Notes under the pieces: model-generated | Database searches by the model: none | Told to the model about the DNA's origin: nothing | Seen by the model: the letters and a program-made list of their open reading frames with translations, nothing else | NCBI RefSeq assembly: GCF_027257875.1 | Contig: NZ_JAPVQY010000074.1 | Location: forward strand, 1 to 33,208 | DNA length: 33,208 nt | DNA from: Burkholderia sp. IMCC1007 | GTDB lineage: Bacteria; Pseudomonadota; Gammaproteobacteria; Burkholderiales; Burkholderiaceae | Direction: 5' to 3' | Part shown: piece by piece, positions 1 to 7,473 of the stretch | Layout of the letters: every line of letters begins with the position of its first letter | How positions within the stretch are numbered: position 1 is the first letter of the stretch | Made by a program: the position numbers and the translations under genes

Positions 1-1
1 G

Positions 2-154
2 CACGGCGTGCCGCTCGCCGACGGCGGGCTCGACGCGCATGCCCGCGCGTCCGACATGCTGCGCGCCGCGCTGCTGAAGATCGCGGCGGGCGTCGCGCCG
101 CCGGACCTGACCGCGGCATGCGGCGCGCTCGGCGCGGCCCTCGCGCGGGCCTGA
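2..154 (+). CDS. 3' end of an unidentified gene (partial)
   Basis: An open frame enters from the left edge and stops with TGA, giving the last 50 residues of a protein (starting HGVPLADGG and ending ALARA). The segment is alanine- and leucine-rich with no membrane stretch or motif that I can assign to a family. Codon use is GC3-rich like the genes that follow, and the frame is on the same strand as yqgE, 182 bases upstream, so this is likely the tail of a real gene. I do not recognise the product. Confidence 0.5.
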   Translation, partial: HGVPLADGGLDAHARASDMLRAALLKIAAGVAPPDLTAACGALGAALARA

Positions 155-320
155 CCGGCAACGGGGCGCATACACGGCGGCGGCCCTTGTCGCGCGGGCC
201 TGCAACACGCTGCCGACAGTGCCCGCGCGCGTGTTAGAGTGCCGTGTAAACCGCGCGCGTCGTTGCCAGCGTCGTGCGGCGTTGCTTGTTGATCGCGGCC
301 CGGTCAGGTCGCGGCGTCTT

Positions 321-329
321 TGCTAAAAT
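321..329 (+). promoter_or_regulatory. extended -10 element upstream of yqgE
   Basis: TGCTAAAAT fits an extended -10 (TG-n-TAAAAT) and ends only seven bases before the yqgE ATG at 337. No good -35 is visible at the usual spacing, as expected if the TG dinucleotide compensates. No Shine-Dalgarno sequence lies between it and the ATG. Initiation 6-8 bases downstream of the -10 would start the RNA at or next to the start codon. Prediction from sequence only. Confidence 0.5.
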
Positions 330-336
330 TCAAACC

Positions 337-915
337 ATGTCAAAGCCTTCCGATCGCATCAATCTCACCAACCAGTTCCTGATCGCCATGCCGAACATGG
401 CGGATCCGACGTTTTCAGGAACGGTGGTCTATCTTTGCGATCACAGCGAGCGCGGAGCGCTCGGCCTCGTCATCAATCGTCCCACCGACATCGATCTCGA
501 ATCGCTGTTCAACCGCATCGACCTGAAGCTCGACATCGAGCCGCTGCTGCACATTCCCGTGTACTTCGGCGGCCCGGTCCAGACGGAGCGCGGCTTCGTG
601 CTGCACGAGCCCGTCGAGGGCGCCAACTACAATTCGTCGATGTCGGTCGAGGGCGGGCTGGAGATGACGACGTCGAAGGACGTGCTCGAGGCGGTCGCGA
701 CGGGCACCGGCCCGAAACGTTTCCTGCTGACGCTCGGGCATGCAGGCTGGGGCGCAGGGCAGCTCGAGGAAGAAATTTCCCGCAACGGCTGGCTGACGGT
801 CGCCGCCGATCCGCGCATCGTGTTCGACACGCCGGCCGAGGAGCGCTTCGAAGCCGCGCTCGGCCTGCTCGGCGTCAGCTCGTCGATGCTGTCCGGCGAA
901 GCAGGGCACGCATGA
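337..915 (+). CDS. yqgE: YqgE/AlgH family (UPF0301/DUF179) protein
   Basis: A 192-residue protein that I recognise as the YqgE/AlgH family: it starts MSKPSDRINLTNQFLIAMP and continues with the family signature around VVYLCDHSERGALGLVINRP (about residues 29-48). The biochemical role of the family is not established; it is usually found next to yqgF, as here. An in-frame TTG 21 codons upstream would add residues unlike the family, so the ATG is preferred. The stop overlaps the ruvX start (ATGA), indicating translational coupling and a shared transcript. The start lacks a Shine-Dalgarno sequence. Confidence 0.93.
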   Translation: MSKPSDRINLTNQFLIAMPNMADPTFSGTVVYLCDHSERGALGLVINRPTDIDLESLFNRIDLKLDIEPLLHIPVYFGGPVQTERGFVLHEPVEGANYNSSMSVEGGLEMTTSKDVLEAVATGTGPKRFLLTLGHAGWGAGQLEEEISRNGWLTVAADPRIVFDTPAEERFEAALGLLGVSSSMLSGEAGHA

Positions 916-1361
916 GTGGCGCGAGCGCGCGCGATGCGACGCTCCTGGCGTTCGACTACGGCGAGAAACGGATCGGCGTCGCGATCGGCAACGCGCTGAC
1001 GCGCTCGGCCCGCGCGCTCGTCGTGATTCCCAACCTGAATCGTGAGCACCGCTTCAAGGCGGTCGGCGACCTGCTGGCCGAATGGCGGCCGGACGCGCTC
1101 GTCGTCGGGCTGCCGATGCATCCGGACGGCACGCCGCACGAGATGACGCAGCAGGCCAAGCGCTTCGGCAACCAGCTGAACGGCCGTTTCGGGCTGCCCG
1201 TCACGTGGGTCGACGAGCGCTATTCGTCGGTCGAGGCCGAGGCCGGGCTGCGCGAGCGCAACGTGCGCGGCCGCGCGCGGGCCGAGATCCTCGACGCGGA
1301 AGCCGCGCGCGTCATCCTTCAACAGTATCTCGATCAATTGTCCGACCATGAGCACCATTGA
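912..1361 (+). CDS. ruvX: Putative pre-16S rRNA nuclease (YqgF/RuvX)
   Basis: 149 residues, the usual size for YqgF/RuvX, an RNase H-fold nuclease associated with 16S rRNA 5'-end maturation. The N-terminal FDYGEKRIGVAIG motif (residues 14-26) carries the first acidic residue D15; VVGLPMHPDGT lies in the middle, and DERYSSVEAE followed by a C-terminal LDAEAARVILQQYLD is typical of the family. It starts inside the yqgE stop and its last 14 bases overlap the pyrR start, so yqgE-ruvX-pyrR are probably co-translated. The yqgE-yqgF pairing is a common proteobacterial arrangement. Confidence 0.95.
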   Translation: MSGASARDATLLAFDYGEKRIGVAIGNALTRSARALVVIPNLNREHRFKAVGDLLAEWRPDALVVGLPMHPDGTPHEMTQQAKRFGNQLNGRFGLPVTWVDERYSSVEAEAGLRERNVRGRARAEILDAEAARVILQQYLDQLSDHEHH

Positions 1362-1863
1362 TGCCGACGCGCTCTATCGCGTCCTGCTCGACCAGATTCG
1401 CGGCGCATACGGCACGGCCTTCGCCGAACCGGGCGGCCCGCGCCTCGCCGGCATTCACAGCGGCGGCGCATGGCTCGCCGAGCGGCTCGCGCGCGATCTC
1501 GGCGCGCCGGCATTCGGCGTCGTGAACGTCGCGCTGCATCGCGACGACTACGCGAAGAAGGGGCTGCACAGCCAGGCGAGCCCGACGGCACTGCCGTTCG
1601 AGGTCGACGGCGCGCGCATCGTGCTCGTCGACGACGTGCTGTACACCGGCCGCACCGTGCGCGCCGCGCTCAACGAGCTGTTCGACTACGGCCGCCCGGC
1701 CGCCGTCGAGCTCGCGGTGCTCGCCGATCGCGGCGGCCGCGAGCTGCCGGTCGCCGCGCGCTTCGCGGGCGGCACGCTCGACGTGCCGGCCGATGCGACG
1801 CTCGTGCTTGCGCGCGACGCCGCCGCGCAGTTCACGCTACGCATCGAGGCGCACGGCGCCTGA
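1348..1863 (+). CDS. pyrR: PyrR: pyr operon regulator / uracil phosphoribosyltransferase
   Basis: 171 residues with the type I phosphoribosyltransferase PRPP loop VLVDDVLYTGRT at residues 92-103. The family has weak uracil phosphoribosyltransferase activity, and in Bacillus it binds pyr mRNA leaders to promote attenuation when UMP is high. Its position directly upstream of pyrB supports the PyrR assignment over a general phosphoribosyltransferase. The start lies inside ruvX. Whether it regulates RNA in this organism is not shown; the hairpin just after its stop is a candidate target. Confidence 0.93.
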   Translation: MSTIDADALYRVLLDQIRGAYGTAFAEPGGPRLAGIHSGGAWLAERLARDLGAPAFGVVNVALHRDDYAKKGLHSQASPTALPFEVDGARIVLVDDVLYTGRTVRAALNELFDYGRPAAVELAVLADRGGRELPVAARFAGGTLDVPADATLVLARDAAAQFTLRIEAHGA

Positions 1864-1884
1864 GCGAACCGCGCAACCGTATCC

Positions 1885-1911
1885 CGGGCCGCCGGTTCGT
1901 ACCGCGGCCCG
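1885..1911 (+). promoter_or_regulatory. GC-rich hairpin in the pyrR-pyrB gap
   Basis: CGGGCCGC (1885-1892) pairs with GCGGCCCG (1904-1911). A further GGT/ACC pairing lies inside, with one bulged C and a TCGT loop. Three T residues follow. It ends 26 bases before the pyrB ATG. It could act as an attenuator, processing site or weak terminator. The T-run is too short for a confident intrinsic terminator, and I see no match to the Bacillus PyrR binding loop. Confidence 0.4.
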
Positions 1912-1937
1912 TTTGCATAGTTGGAATCACGCACACC

Positions 1938-2969
1938 ATGACCACCGACACCACTGGCCGCACCGGCAATCCCGCGACGGCCGCGAGCCCCGAGCGGTTC
2001 CGCTACGGTTTCCTGAAGGGCAACCCGCAGCTCACGAAAAACGGCGAGCTGAAACACCTGCTGTCGATCGAGGGGCTGCCGCGCTCGATCGTCAACCATA
2101 TTCTCGATACGGCCGAGCAGTTCGTCAGCGTGACGGACCGCGAGGTGAAGAAGGTGCCGCTGCTGCGCGGCAAGTCGGTGTTCAACCTGTTCTTCGAGAA
2201 CTCGACGCGCACGCGCACGACCTTCGAGATCGCTGCGACGCGCCTGTCGGCCGACGTGCTGAACCTGAACATCAATGCGTCGTCGACGAGCAAGGGCGAA
2301 TCGCTGCTCGACACGATCAACAACCTGTCGGCGATGCATGCCGACCTGTTCGTCGTGCGCCACGCGTCGAGCGGCGCGCCGTACCTGATTGCCGAGCACT
2401 GCGCGCCGCACGTGCACGTGATCAACGCCGGCGACGGCCGCCACGCGCACCCGACGCAGGGCCTGCTCGACATGTACACGATCCGCCACTACAAGCGCGA
2501 CTTCACGAAGCTGCGCGTGGCGATCGTCGGCGACATCCTGCATTCGCGCGTCGCACGCTCCGACATCCACGCGCTCACCACGCTCGGCGTACCCGAAGTG
2601 CGCGCGATCGGCCCGCGCACGCTGCTGCCGGGCGGCCTCGAGCAGATGGGCGTGAAGGTGTTCCACAACCTCGACGAAGGGCTGAAGGGCGTCGACGTGA
2701 TCATCATGCTGCGCCTGCAGAACGAGCGGATGAGCGGCGCGCTGCTGCCGTCCGCGCAGGAGTACTTCAAGACCTGGGGCCTGACGCCCGAGCGCCTCGC
2801 GCTCGCCGCGCCCGACGCGATCGTGATGCACCCCGGCCCGATGAACCGCGGCGTCGAGATCGATTCGCAGGTCGCCGACGGCCCGCAATCCGTGATTCTC
2901 AATCAGGTCACGTTCGGCATCGCCGTGCGGATGGCGGTGATGGGCATCGTCGCCGGCAACAGCGACTGA
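1938..2969 (+). CDS. pyrB: Aspartate carbamoyltransferase catalytic subunit
   Basis: 343 residues. Condenses carbamoyl phosphate with L-aspartate, the first committed step of pyrimidine synthesis, in the cytosol. The carbamoyl-phosphate loop FENSTRTRT is at residues 86-94, and the aspartate-side HPTQGLLDM motif is in the middle. The N terminus is about 30 residues longer than in compact catalytic chains, as in class A enzymes of Pseudomonas and Burkholderia, where PyrB assembles with a dihydroorotase-like partner. No pyrI is present, and the degenerate dihydroorotase gene immediately downstream fits that partner. The ATG was chosen because upstream codons in the frame overlap pyrR. Confidence 0.96.
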   Translation: MTTDTTGRTGNPATAASPERFRYGFLKGNPQLTKNGELKHLLSIEGLPRSIVNHILDTAEQFVSVTDREVKKVPLLRGKSVFNLFFENSTRTRTTFEIAATRLSADVLNLNINASSTSKGESLLDTINNLSAMHADLFVVRHASSGAPYLIAEHCAPHVHVINAGDGRHAHPTQGLLDMYTIRHYKRDFTKLRVAIVGDILHSRVARSDIHALTTLGVPEVRAIGPRTLLPGGLEQMGVKVFHNLDEGLKGVDVIIMLRLQNERMSGALLPSAQEYFKTWGLTPERLALAAPDAIVMHPGPMNRGVEIDSQVADGPQSVILNQVTFGIAVRMAVMGIVAGNSD

Positions 2970-2995
2970 ACCCGCTTTCGCGCATCCTCGTTCAG

Positions 2996-3020
2996 GCATT
3001 CAACGCATTCAACGCATTCA
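2996..3020 (+). repeat. Short 9-bp tandem repeat
   Basis: GCATTCAAC occurs twice followed by a partial third copy (GCATTCA) in the 61-base pyrB-pyrX gap, shortly before the downstream start. It may be simple slippage; no binding protein can be named. Confidence 0.7.
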
Positions 3021-3030
3021 CAGACAGCGC

Positions 3031-4308
3031 ATGAAGATTCATATCCAAGGCGGCACGCTGATCGACCCGGTCGCCGGCACCGAACGGCAGGCCGACGTAT
3101 TCGTCGCGGACGGCAAGATCGCCGCGCTCGGCACTGCGCCGGCCGGTTTCAACGCGGACAAGACCATCGACGCGGCGGGGCAGATCGTCGCGCCCGGCCT
3201 CGTCGACCTGTGCGCGCGGCTGCGCGAACCGGGCTACGAGCACAAGGCGACGCTCGCGTCCGAGATGGCCGCGGCCGTCGCGGGCGGCGTCACGACCCTC
3301 GTGTGCCCGCCGGACACCGACCCCGTGCTCGATGAGCCGGGCCTCGTCGAAATGCTCAAGTTCCGCGCGCGCAACCTGCACCAGGCAAACGTGCATCCGC
3401 TCGGCGCGCTGACCGTCGGCCTCAAGGGTGAAGTGATCACCGAGATGGTCGCGCTGACCGAATCGGGCTGCGTCGGCTTCACGCATGCGAACGTGCCGGT
3501 GCGCGACACCCAGGTGCTGCTGCGCGCGCTGCAGTACGCGAGCACCTACGGCTATACGACGTGGCTGCGTCCGCTCGACGCGTTCATCGGCCGCGGCGGC
3601 GTGGCCGCGAGCGGCGCGCTCGCGTCGCGGCTCGGGCTGTCCGGCGTGCCGGTCGCGGCCGAGACGATCGCGCTGCACACCATCTTCGAACTGATGCGCG
3701 TGACGGGCGCGCGCGTGCACCTTGCACGCCTGTCGTCCGCGGCCGGTCTCGCGCTCGTGCGCGAGGCGAAGGCCGAAGGGCTGCCCGTGACGTGCGACGT
3801 CGGCGTGAATCACGTGCATCTGATCGACGTCGACATCGGCTACTTCGATTCGCAGTTCCGGCTCGACCCGCCGCTGCGCAGCGAGCGTGATCGCGAAGCG
3901 ATCCGCGCGGCGCTCGCCGACGGCACGATCGATGCGATCTGCTCCGATCACACGCCGGTCGACGACGACGAGAAGCTGCTGCCGTTCGCGGAAGCGACGC
4001 CCGGCGCAACGGGCCTCGAGCTGCTGCTGTCGCTCACGCTGAAGTGGGCCGACGAAACCGGCACGCCGCTCGCGCAGGCGCTTCGCCGCATCACGGCCGC
4101 ACCGGCCGACGTGCTGCAACTGCCGGCCGGCCGTCTCGCCGAAGGCAGCGCGGCCGACCTGTGCGTGTTCGACCCGCGCGCGCACTGGCGCGTGGAGCCG
4201 CGCGCGCTGAAGAGCCAGGGCCACAACTCGCCGTTCCTCGGCTACGAACTGCCCGGCTGCGTGCGTGCGACGCTCGTGGCGGGGCAAGTCGCGTTCGAGC
4301 GCCACTGA
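3031..4308 (+). CDS. pyrX: Dihydroorotase-like protein, probably non-catalytic (PyrX/PyrC' type)
   Basis: 425 residues with the overall sequence of a type I dihydroorotase: GLVDL..RLREPG near residue 56, SDHTP at 305-309 and GHNSPFLGYELPG near the C terminus. The metal-binding HxH of active enzymes (DxHxHxREPG) is replaced by C61-A62-R63, the later HCED-like site reads LRPLD (179-183), and the HAPH-like ending has Val310. Asp306 is kept. Loss of several zinc ligands indicates no dihydroorotase activity. In Pseudomonas a similar inactive PyrC' is needed for assembly of the active PyrB dodecamer, and the adjacency to pyrB supports the same role here. A true pyrC would have to be elsewhere. Confidence 0.88.
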   Translation: MKIHIQGGTLIDPVAGTERQADVFVADGKIAALGTAPAGFNADKTIDAAGQIVAPGLVDLCARLREPGYEHKATLASEMAAAVAGGVTTLVCPPDTDPVLDEPGLVEMLKFRARNLHQANVHPLGALTVGLKGEVITEMVALTESGCVGFTHANVPVRDTQVLLRALQYASTYGYTTWLRPLDAFIGRGGVAASGALASRLGLSGVPVAAETIALHTIFELMRVTGARVHLARLSSAAGLALVREAKAEGLPVTCDVGVNHVHLIDVDIGYFDSQFRLDPPLRSERDREAIRAALADGTIDAICSDHTPVDDDEKLLPFAEATPGATGLELLLSLTLKWADETGTPLAQALRRITAAPADVLQLPAGRLAEGSAADLCVFDPRAHWRVEPRALKSQGHNSPFLGYELPGCVRATLVAGQVAFERH

Positions 4309-4327
4309 ACCACGCCGGATCTTCGCC

Positions 4328-5185
4328 ATGACCGCTCTTCGCAAGCTGCGTCTCGTCTTTCACCTGCTGCGCGGCATGGCGACCGTCGCGCTGTGCTTTT
4401 CGCGCGTCACGCCCGCGCGGCGCGCCGAGATGACGCGTCGCTGGTCGATCAAGATGTTGCGCATCTGCGGGATGCGCATCGTCGTCCACAACGACGGCGC
4501 GCGGCTCGATGCGAGCGCGCTCGTGGTCGGCAATCACGTGTCGTGGCTCGACATCTACGCGATCAATGCGTGGCGGCCGACGCCGTTCGTGTCGAAGGCC
4601 GAGGTGCGGCAGTGGCCCGTCGTCGGCTGGCTCGCCGAGAAGCTCGATACCGTGTTCCTGCAGCGTGAAAAGCGCACCGAGGCGATGCGGATCATGCACG
4701 AGATGGCCCAGCGCCTGCGCAACGGCGGCCTGATGTGCGTGTTCCCCGAAGGCACGACGTCGGACGGGCAGGCGCTGCTGCCGTTCCATGCGAACCTGTT
4801 TCAGTCCGCGGTGTCGGCTGGCTGCGCGGTGCAGCCGATCTGCCTGATGTACGAGGACGCGCAGCAGCGGCAGTCCGTCGCGCCCGCCTACACCGGCGAC
4901 CTGTCGCTCGGGAAGTCGCTCGACATGGTGTTGCGCGGCGGCCCGCTGATCGCGCATCTGTACGTGTGCGATCCGATCCCGCCGGGCGGCGATCGGCGCA
5001 GCATGTCCGCCGCCGCGCGCGACGCGATCGCGGCCGCGCTCGAGACGTTGCAGGCGAAGGTCGGCAAGCCGTCGCCCGAGTCGCTCGCGGAGCTGGAGGC
5101 GCTAGCGTATCCGGCGACCGAAGTCGGCGCCGGCGCGTCGCACGACGCGGCGGCCGACCAGCCGGTGCCGGGGCGCGAGGGGTGA
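4328..5185 (+). CDS. plsC: PlsC-type 1-acyl-sn-glycerol-3-phosphate acyltransferase
   Basis: 285 residues with the acyltransferase HX4D motif in NHVSWLD (residues 69-75, H70 and D75) and the substrate-binding FPEGTTSDG block (139-147). A hydrophobic N-terminal segment suggests membrane association. It would acylate lysophosphatidic acid, or possibly a lyso-ornithine lipid (OlsA-like), to make a phospholipid or ornithine-lipid precursor; the sequence alone does not separate these. The ATG is 19 bases after the pyrX stop, so it is probably the last gene of the pyr transcript. It converges with apaH. Confidence 0.88.
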   Translation: MTALRKLRLVFHLLRGMATVALCFSRVTPARRAEMTRRWSIKMLRICGMRIVVHNDGARLDASALVVGNHVSWLDIYAINAWRPTPFVSKAEVRQWPVVGWLAEKLDTVFLQREKRTEAMRIMHEMAQRLRNGGLMCVFPEGTTSDGQALLPFHANLFQSAVSAGCAVQPICLMYEDAQQRQSVAPAYTGDLSLGKSLDMVLRGGPLIAHLYVCDPIPPGGDRRSMSAAARDAIAAALETLQAKVGKPSPESLAELEALAYPATEVGAGASHDAAADQPVPGREG

Positions 5186-5196
5186 CGCATCATTTC

Positions 5197-5219
5197 GCCC
5201 GCGCGTCGCGTGCGCGGGC
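5197..5219. terminator. Possible bidirectional hairpin between plsC and apaH
   Basis: GCCCGCGC (5197-5204) and GCGCGGGC (5212-5219) form an 8-bp stem with a 7-base loop in the 33-base gap between the converging genes; its right edge touches the apaH stop codon. No T-run follows on either strand, so it is not a canonical intrinsic terminator. Confidence 0.35.
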
Positions 5220-6058
5220 TACTCGCCGCCCGGCGTGCGGCATGCGTCGCACTGTACCTGCGTGAGCGTCCGCTGCGCGGGATCGGCCGTCAGTCGCACG
5301 GCCGATAACTGATTTCCCCATACACACCCCGAATCGAGCGCGATTACGTTGTCGCGCAGCATCAGGCCCAGCGCGGCCCAGTGGCCGAACACGACCGTCA
5401 CGTTTTCGGTGCGGCGCGCCGGTGCGTCGAACCACGGCAGGTAGCCGGGCGGCGCGCTGTCGGGGCCACCGTTCGTCTTGAACTCCATCGCGCCGTCCGG
5501 CGTGCAGAACCGCAAGCGCGTGAACGCGTTGAATGCGACGCGCATCCGGTCGCGCTTCTTCAGGTTCGGACTCCATTGATTCGGTTCGTTGCCGTACAGA
5601 TGCTGCAGCGTGTCGCGCCAGTCGGGTGCGCGCAGCGCGCGCTGCAGTTCGTCCGCGAGTTCGAGCGCGAGCGTGGTGTCCCATTGCGGCAGCACGCCTG
5701 CATGGACCATCAGCATGTCGTGCTCGAAGTGCGCGAACGGACGGTGGCGGACCCAGTCGAGCAGCGCTTCGGCATCGGGGGCGTCGAGGATTTCGCCGAT
5801 GGTGTCGCCCGGGCGTTCGGTGCGGATGCCAGCGGACACCGCGAGCAGATGAAGGTCGTGATTGCCGAGGACGACGGTCGCGCGCGGGCCCAGCTCCACC
5901 AGCGTGCGCAGCGCGGCGAGGGAGTCGGGGCCGCGGTTGACGACGTCGCCGGCGATCCAGAGCGGGGTGTCGGCGGGGGCTGAAAGCTTTTCGAATAATG
6001 TTTGGAAAGCTGAATGACAGCCTTGGATGTCGCCGATGGCGATGGGGGTGCGAATCAT
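5219..6058 (-). CDS. apaH: Symmetrical bis(5'-nucleosyl)-tetraphosphatase (ApaH)
   Basis: 279 residues, close to the usual ApaH length. Hydrolyses Ap4A to two ADP. The calcineurin-type metallophosphatase motifs are intact: GDIQGCH (9-15), GDVVNRGPDS (37-46) and GNHDLH (65-70), with later HAGVLPQW and FGHW blocks. ATG at 6058 starts MIRTPIAIGDIQGCH, as in the family; an in-frame TTG 17 codons upstream is unlikely. No clear Shine-Dalgarno sequence precedes the ATG. The gene is divergent from rmlB. In B. cenocepacia apaH marks one border of the O-antigen locus, and it appears to do so here. Confidence 0.95.
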   Translation of the reverse strand: MIRTPIAIGDIQGCHSAFQTLFEKLSAPADTPLWIAGDVVNRGPDSLAALRTLVELGPRATVVLGNHDLHLLAVSAGIRTERPGDTIGEILDAPDAEALLDWVRHRPFAHFEHDMLMVHAGVLPQWDTTLALELADELQRALRAPDWRDTLQHLYGNEPNQWSPNLKKRDRMRVAFNAFTRLRFCTPDGAMEFKTNGGPDSAPPGYLPWFDAPARRTENVTVVFGHWAALGLMLRDNVIALDSGCVWGNQLSAVRLTADPAQRTLTQVQCDACRTPGGE

Positions 6059-6234
6059 GGCAGAAGGAATGTTTCGAATTGCAGGGTTCCGGGGAGAATG
6101 ATCCGCCAAGAGCCGTGGATCGGGATTTTTATTTCGACTTTTGCCACTGATGTGGCATGAAATTTCGATATCCCAAGGGTTCGAAGCGCTGTATCAAGTT
6201 GTTAGCGGCATGGCTTTTGCGAGGGGCGGCTCCC

Positions 6235-6240
6235 TATAAT
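6235..6240 (+). promoter_or_regulatory. Perfect -10 hexamer upstream of rmlB (distal promoter candidate)
   Basis: TATAAT lies in the otherwise AT-richer apaH-rmlB divergent gap. The best -35 is weak (TGGCTT, 6211-6216, spacer 18). Start of transcription would be near 6247, leaving a leader of about 150 bases before rmlB. A dyad TGCCAC-TGAT-GTGGCA (6142-6157) lies upstream. Confidence 0.45.
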
Positions 6241-6275
6241 TGTCGTCTTCCCGAACAAAATTAGCATTTCATGAC

Positions 6276-6326
6276 TTTGGCGGCCATGTCGACCGGTTAA
6301 AATTCCCGGTCTGAGGTGGCGGCCAT
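6276..6326 (+). promoter_or_regulatory. Proximal rmlB promoter candidate with repeated dyads
   Basis: TAAAAT (6298-6303) with TTTGGC (6276-6281) at 16-base spacing could be a sigma-70 promoter. The -10 is enclosed by the inverted repeat GACCGG (6291-6296) / CCGGTC (6306-6311). The ten-base sequence TGGCGGCCAT, itself a TGGC-G-GCCA dyad, occurs at 6278-6287 and again at 6317-6326, 39 bases apart, on either side of the -10. The arrangement looks like an operator pair, but no regulator can be named. The 342-base gap between apaH and rmlB holds no convincing gene. Confidence 0.4.
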
Positions 6327-6400
6327 CGCCCATTGCTTTGAATTTCTTATGCGGCGCGGCCCGTCGGCGCGCGCCGCGCATCACCTACAGAGGGAATCGC

Positions 6401-7462
6401 ATGATCCTGGTTACCGGCGGCGCGGGTTTTATCGGTGCCAATTTCGTACTCGATTGGCTCCGCGGCTCTGATGAGGCCGTGCTCAATGTCGACAAGCTGA
6501 CCTATGCGGGCAACCTCCGTACGCTGCAATCGTTGGACGGCAATCCGAAGCACGTATTCGCACGCGTCGACATCTGCGATCGTACCGCGCTCGACGCGCT
6601 GTTCGCCGAGCACAAGCCGCGCGCGGTGCTGCATTTCGCCGCCGAAAGCCATGTCGACCGCTCGATCCACGGCCCGGCCGATTTCGTGCAGACCAACGTC
6701 GTCGGCACCTTCACGCTGCTGGAAGCGACCCGTCAGTACTGGAATGGCCTGAACGACGCCGACAAAGCGGCGTTCCGCTTCCTGCACGTGTCGACCGACG
6801 AGGTATTCGGCTCGCTGTCCGCGACCGACCCGCAATTCTCCGAGACGACGCCGTACGCGCCGAACAGCCCCTATTCGGCGACGAAGGCTGGTTCCGATCA
6901 TCTGGTGCGTGCCTACCATCACACGTACGGCCTGCCGACGCTGACGACGAACTGTTCGAACAACTACGGCCCGTACCAGTTCCCCGAGAAGCTCATCCCG
7001 CTGATGATCGCGAATGCGCTCGCCGGGAAGCCGCTGCCCGTGTACGGCGACGGCCAGAACGTGCGCGACTGGCTGTATGTCGGCGACCACTGCAGCGCGA
7101 TTCGCGAAGTGCTGGCACGCGGCGTGCCCGGCGAAACGTACAACGTCGGTGGCTGGAACGAGAAGAAGAACCTCGAGGTCGTGCATACGTTGTGCGATCT
7201 GCTCGACAAGGCGCGCCCGAAGGCGGCCGGTTCGTACCGCGACCAGATCACCTACGTGACGGATCGCCCGGGCCACGATCGCCGCTATGCGATCGATGCG
7301 CGCAAGCTCGAGCGCGAGCTCGGCTGGAAGCCGGCGGAAACGTTCGAGACGGGCCTCGCGAAGACCGTCGACTGGTATCTCGACAACCAGGTGTGGGCCG
7401 ACGAAGTTGCATCCGGCGAATACCGTAAATGGGTCGAAACCAACTACGCGAAACGCACTTGA
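6401..7462 (+). CDS. rmlB: dTDP-glucose 4,6-dehydratase
   Basis: 353 residues. Second step of dTDP-L-rhamnose synthesis. NAD-binding GGAGFIG at residues 6-12, catalytic TDE at 132-134 and YSATK at 158-162; NNYGPYQFPEK and a DRPGHD block are further RmlB hallmarks. The ATG at 6401 follows an AGAGGG ribosome site at good spacing and begins MILVTGGAGFIG; an in-frame TTG 21 codons upstream would add an arginine-rich stretch not typical of the family. First gene of the O-antigen operon, followed after 11 bases by rmlA. Confidence 0.97.
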   Translation: MILVTGGAGFIGANFVLDWLRGSDEAVLNVDKLTYAGNLRTLQSLDGNPKHVFARVDICDRTALDALFAEHKPRAVLHFAAESHVDRSIHGPADFVQTNVVGTFTLLEATRQYWNGLNDADKAAFRFLHVSTDEVFGSLSATDPQFSETTPYAPNSPYSATKAGSDHLVRAYHHTYGLPTLTTNCSNNYGPYQFPEKLIPLMIANALAGKPLPVYGDGQNVRDWLYVGDHCSAIREVLARGVPGETYNVGGWNEKKNLEVVHTLCDLLDKARPKAAGSYRDQITYVTDRPGHDRRYAIDARKLERELGWKPAETFETGLAKTVDWYLDNQVWADEVASGEYRKWVETNYAKRT

Positions 7463-7473
7463 GGAGACACGCG

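Noticed and set aside
6241..6400. JUMPstart/ops element before rmlB
   Set aside because: The GGCGGTAG ops core is absent; GGCGGCC in this gap belongs to the TGGCGGCCAT repeats.
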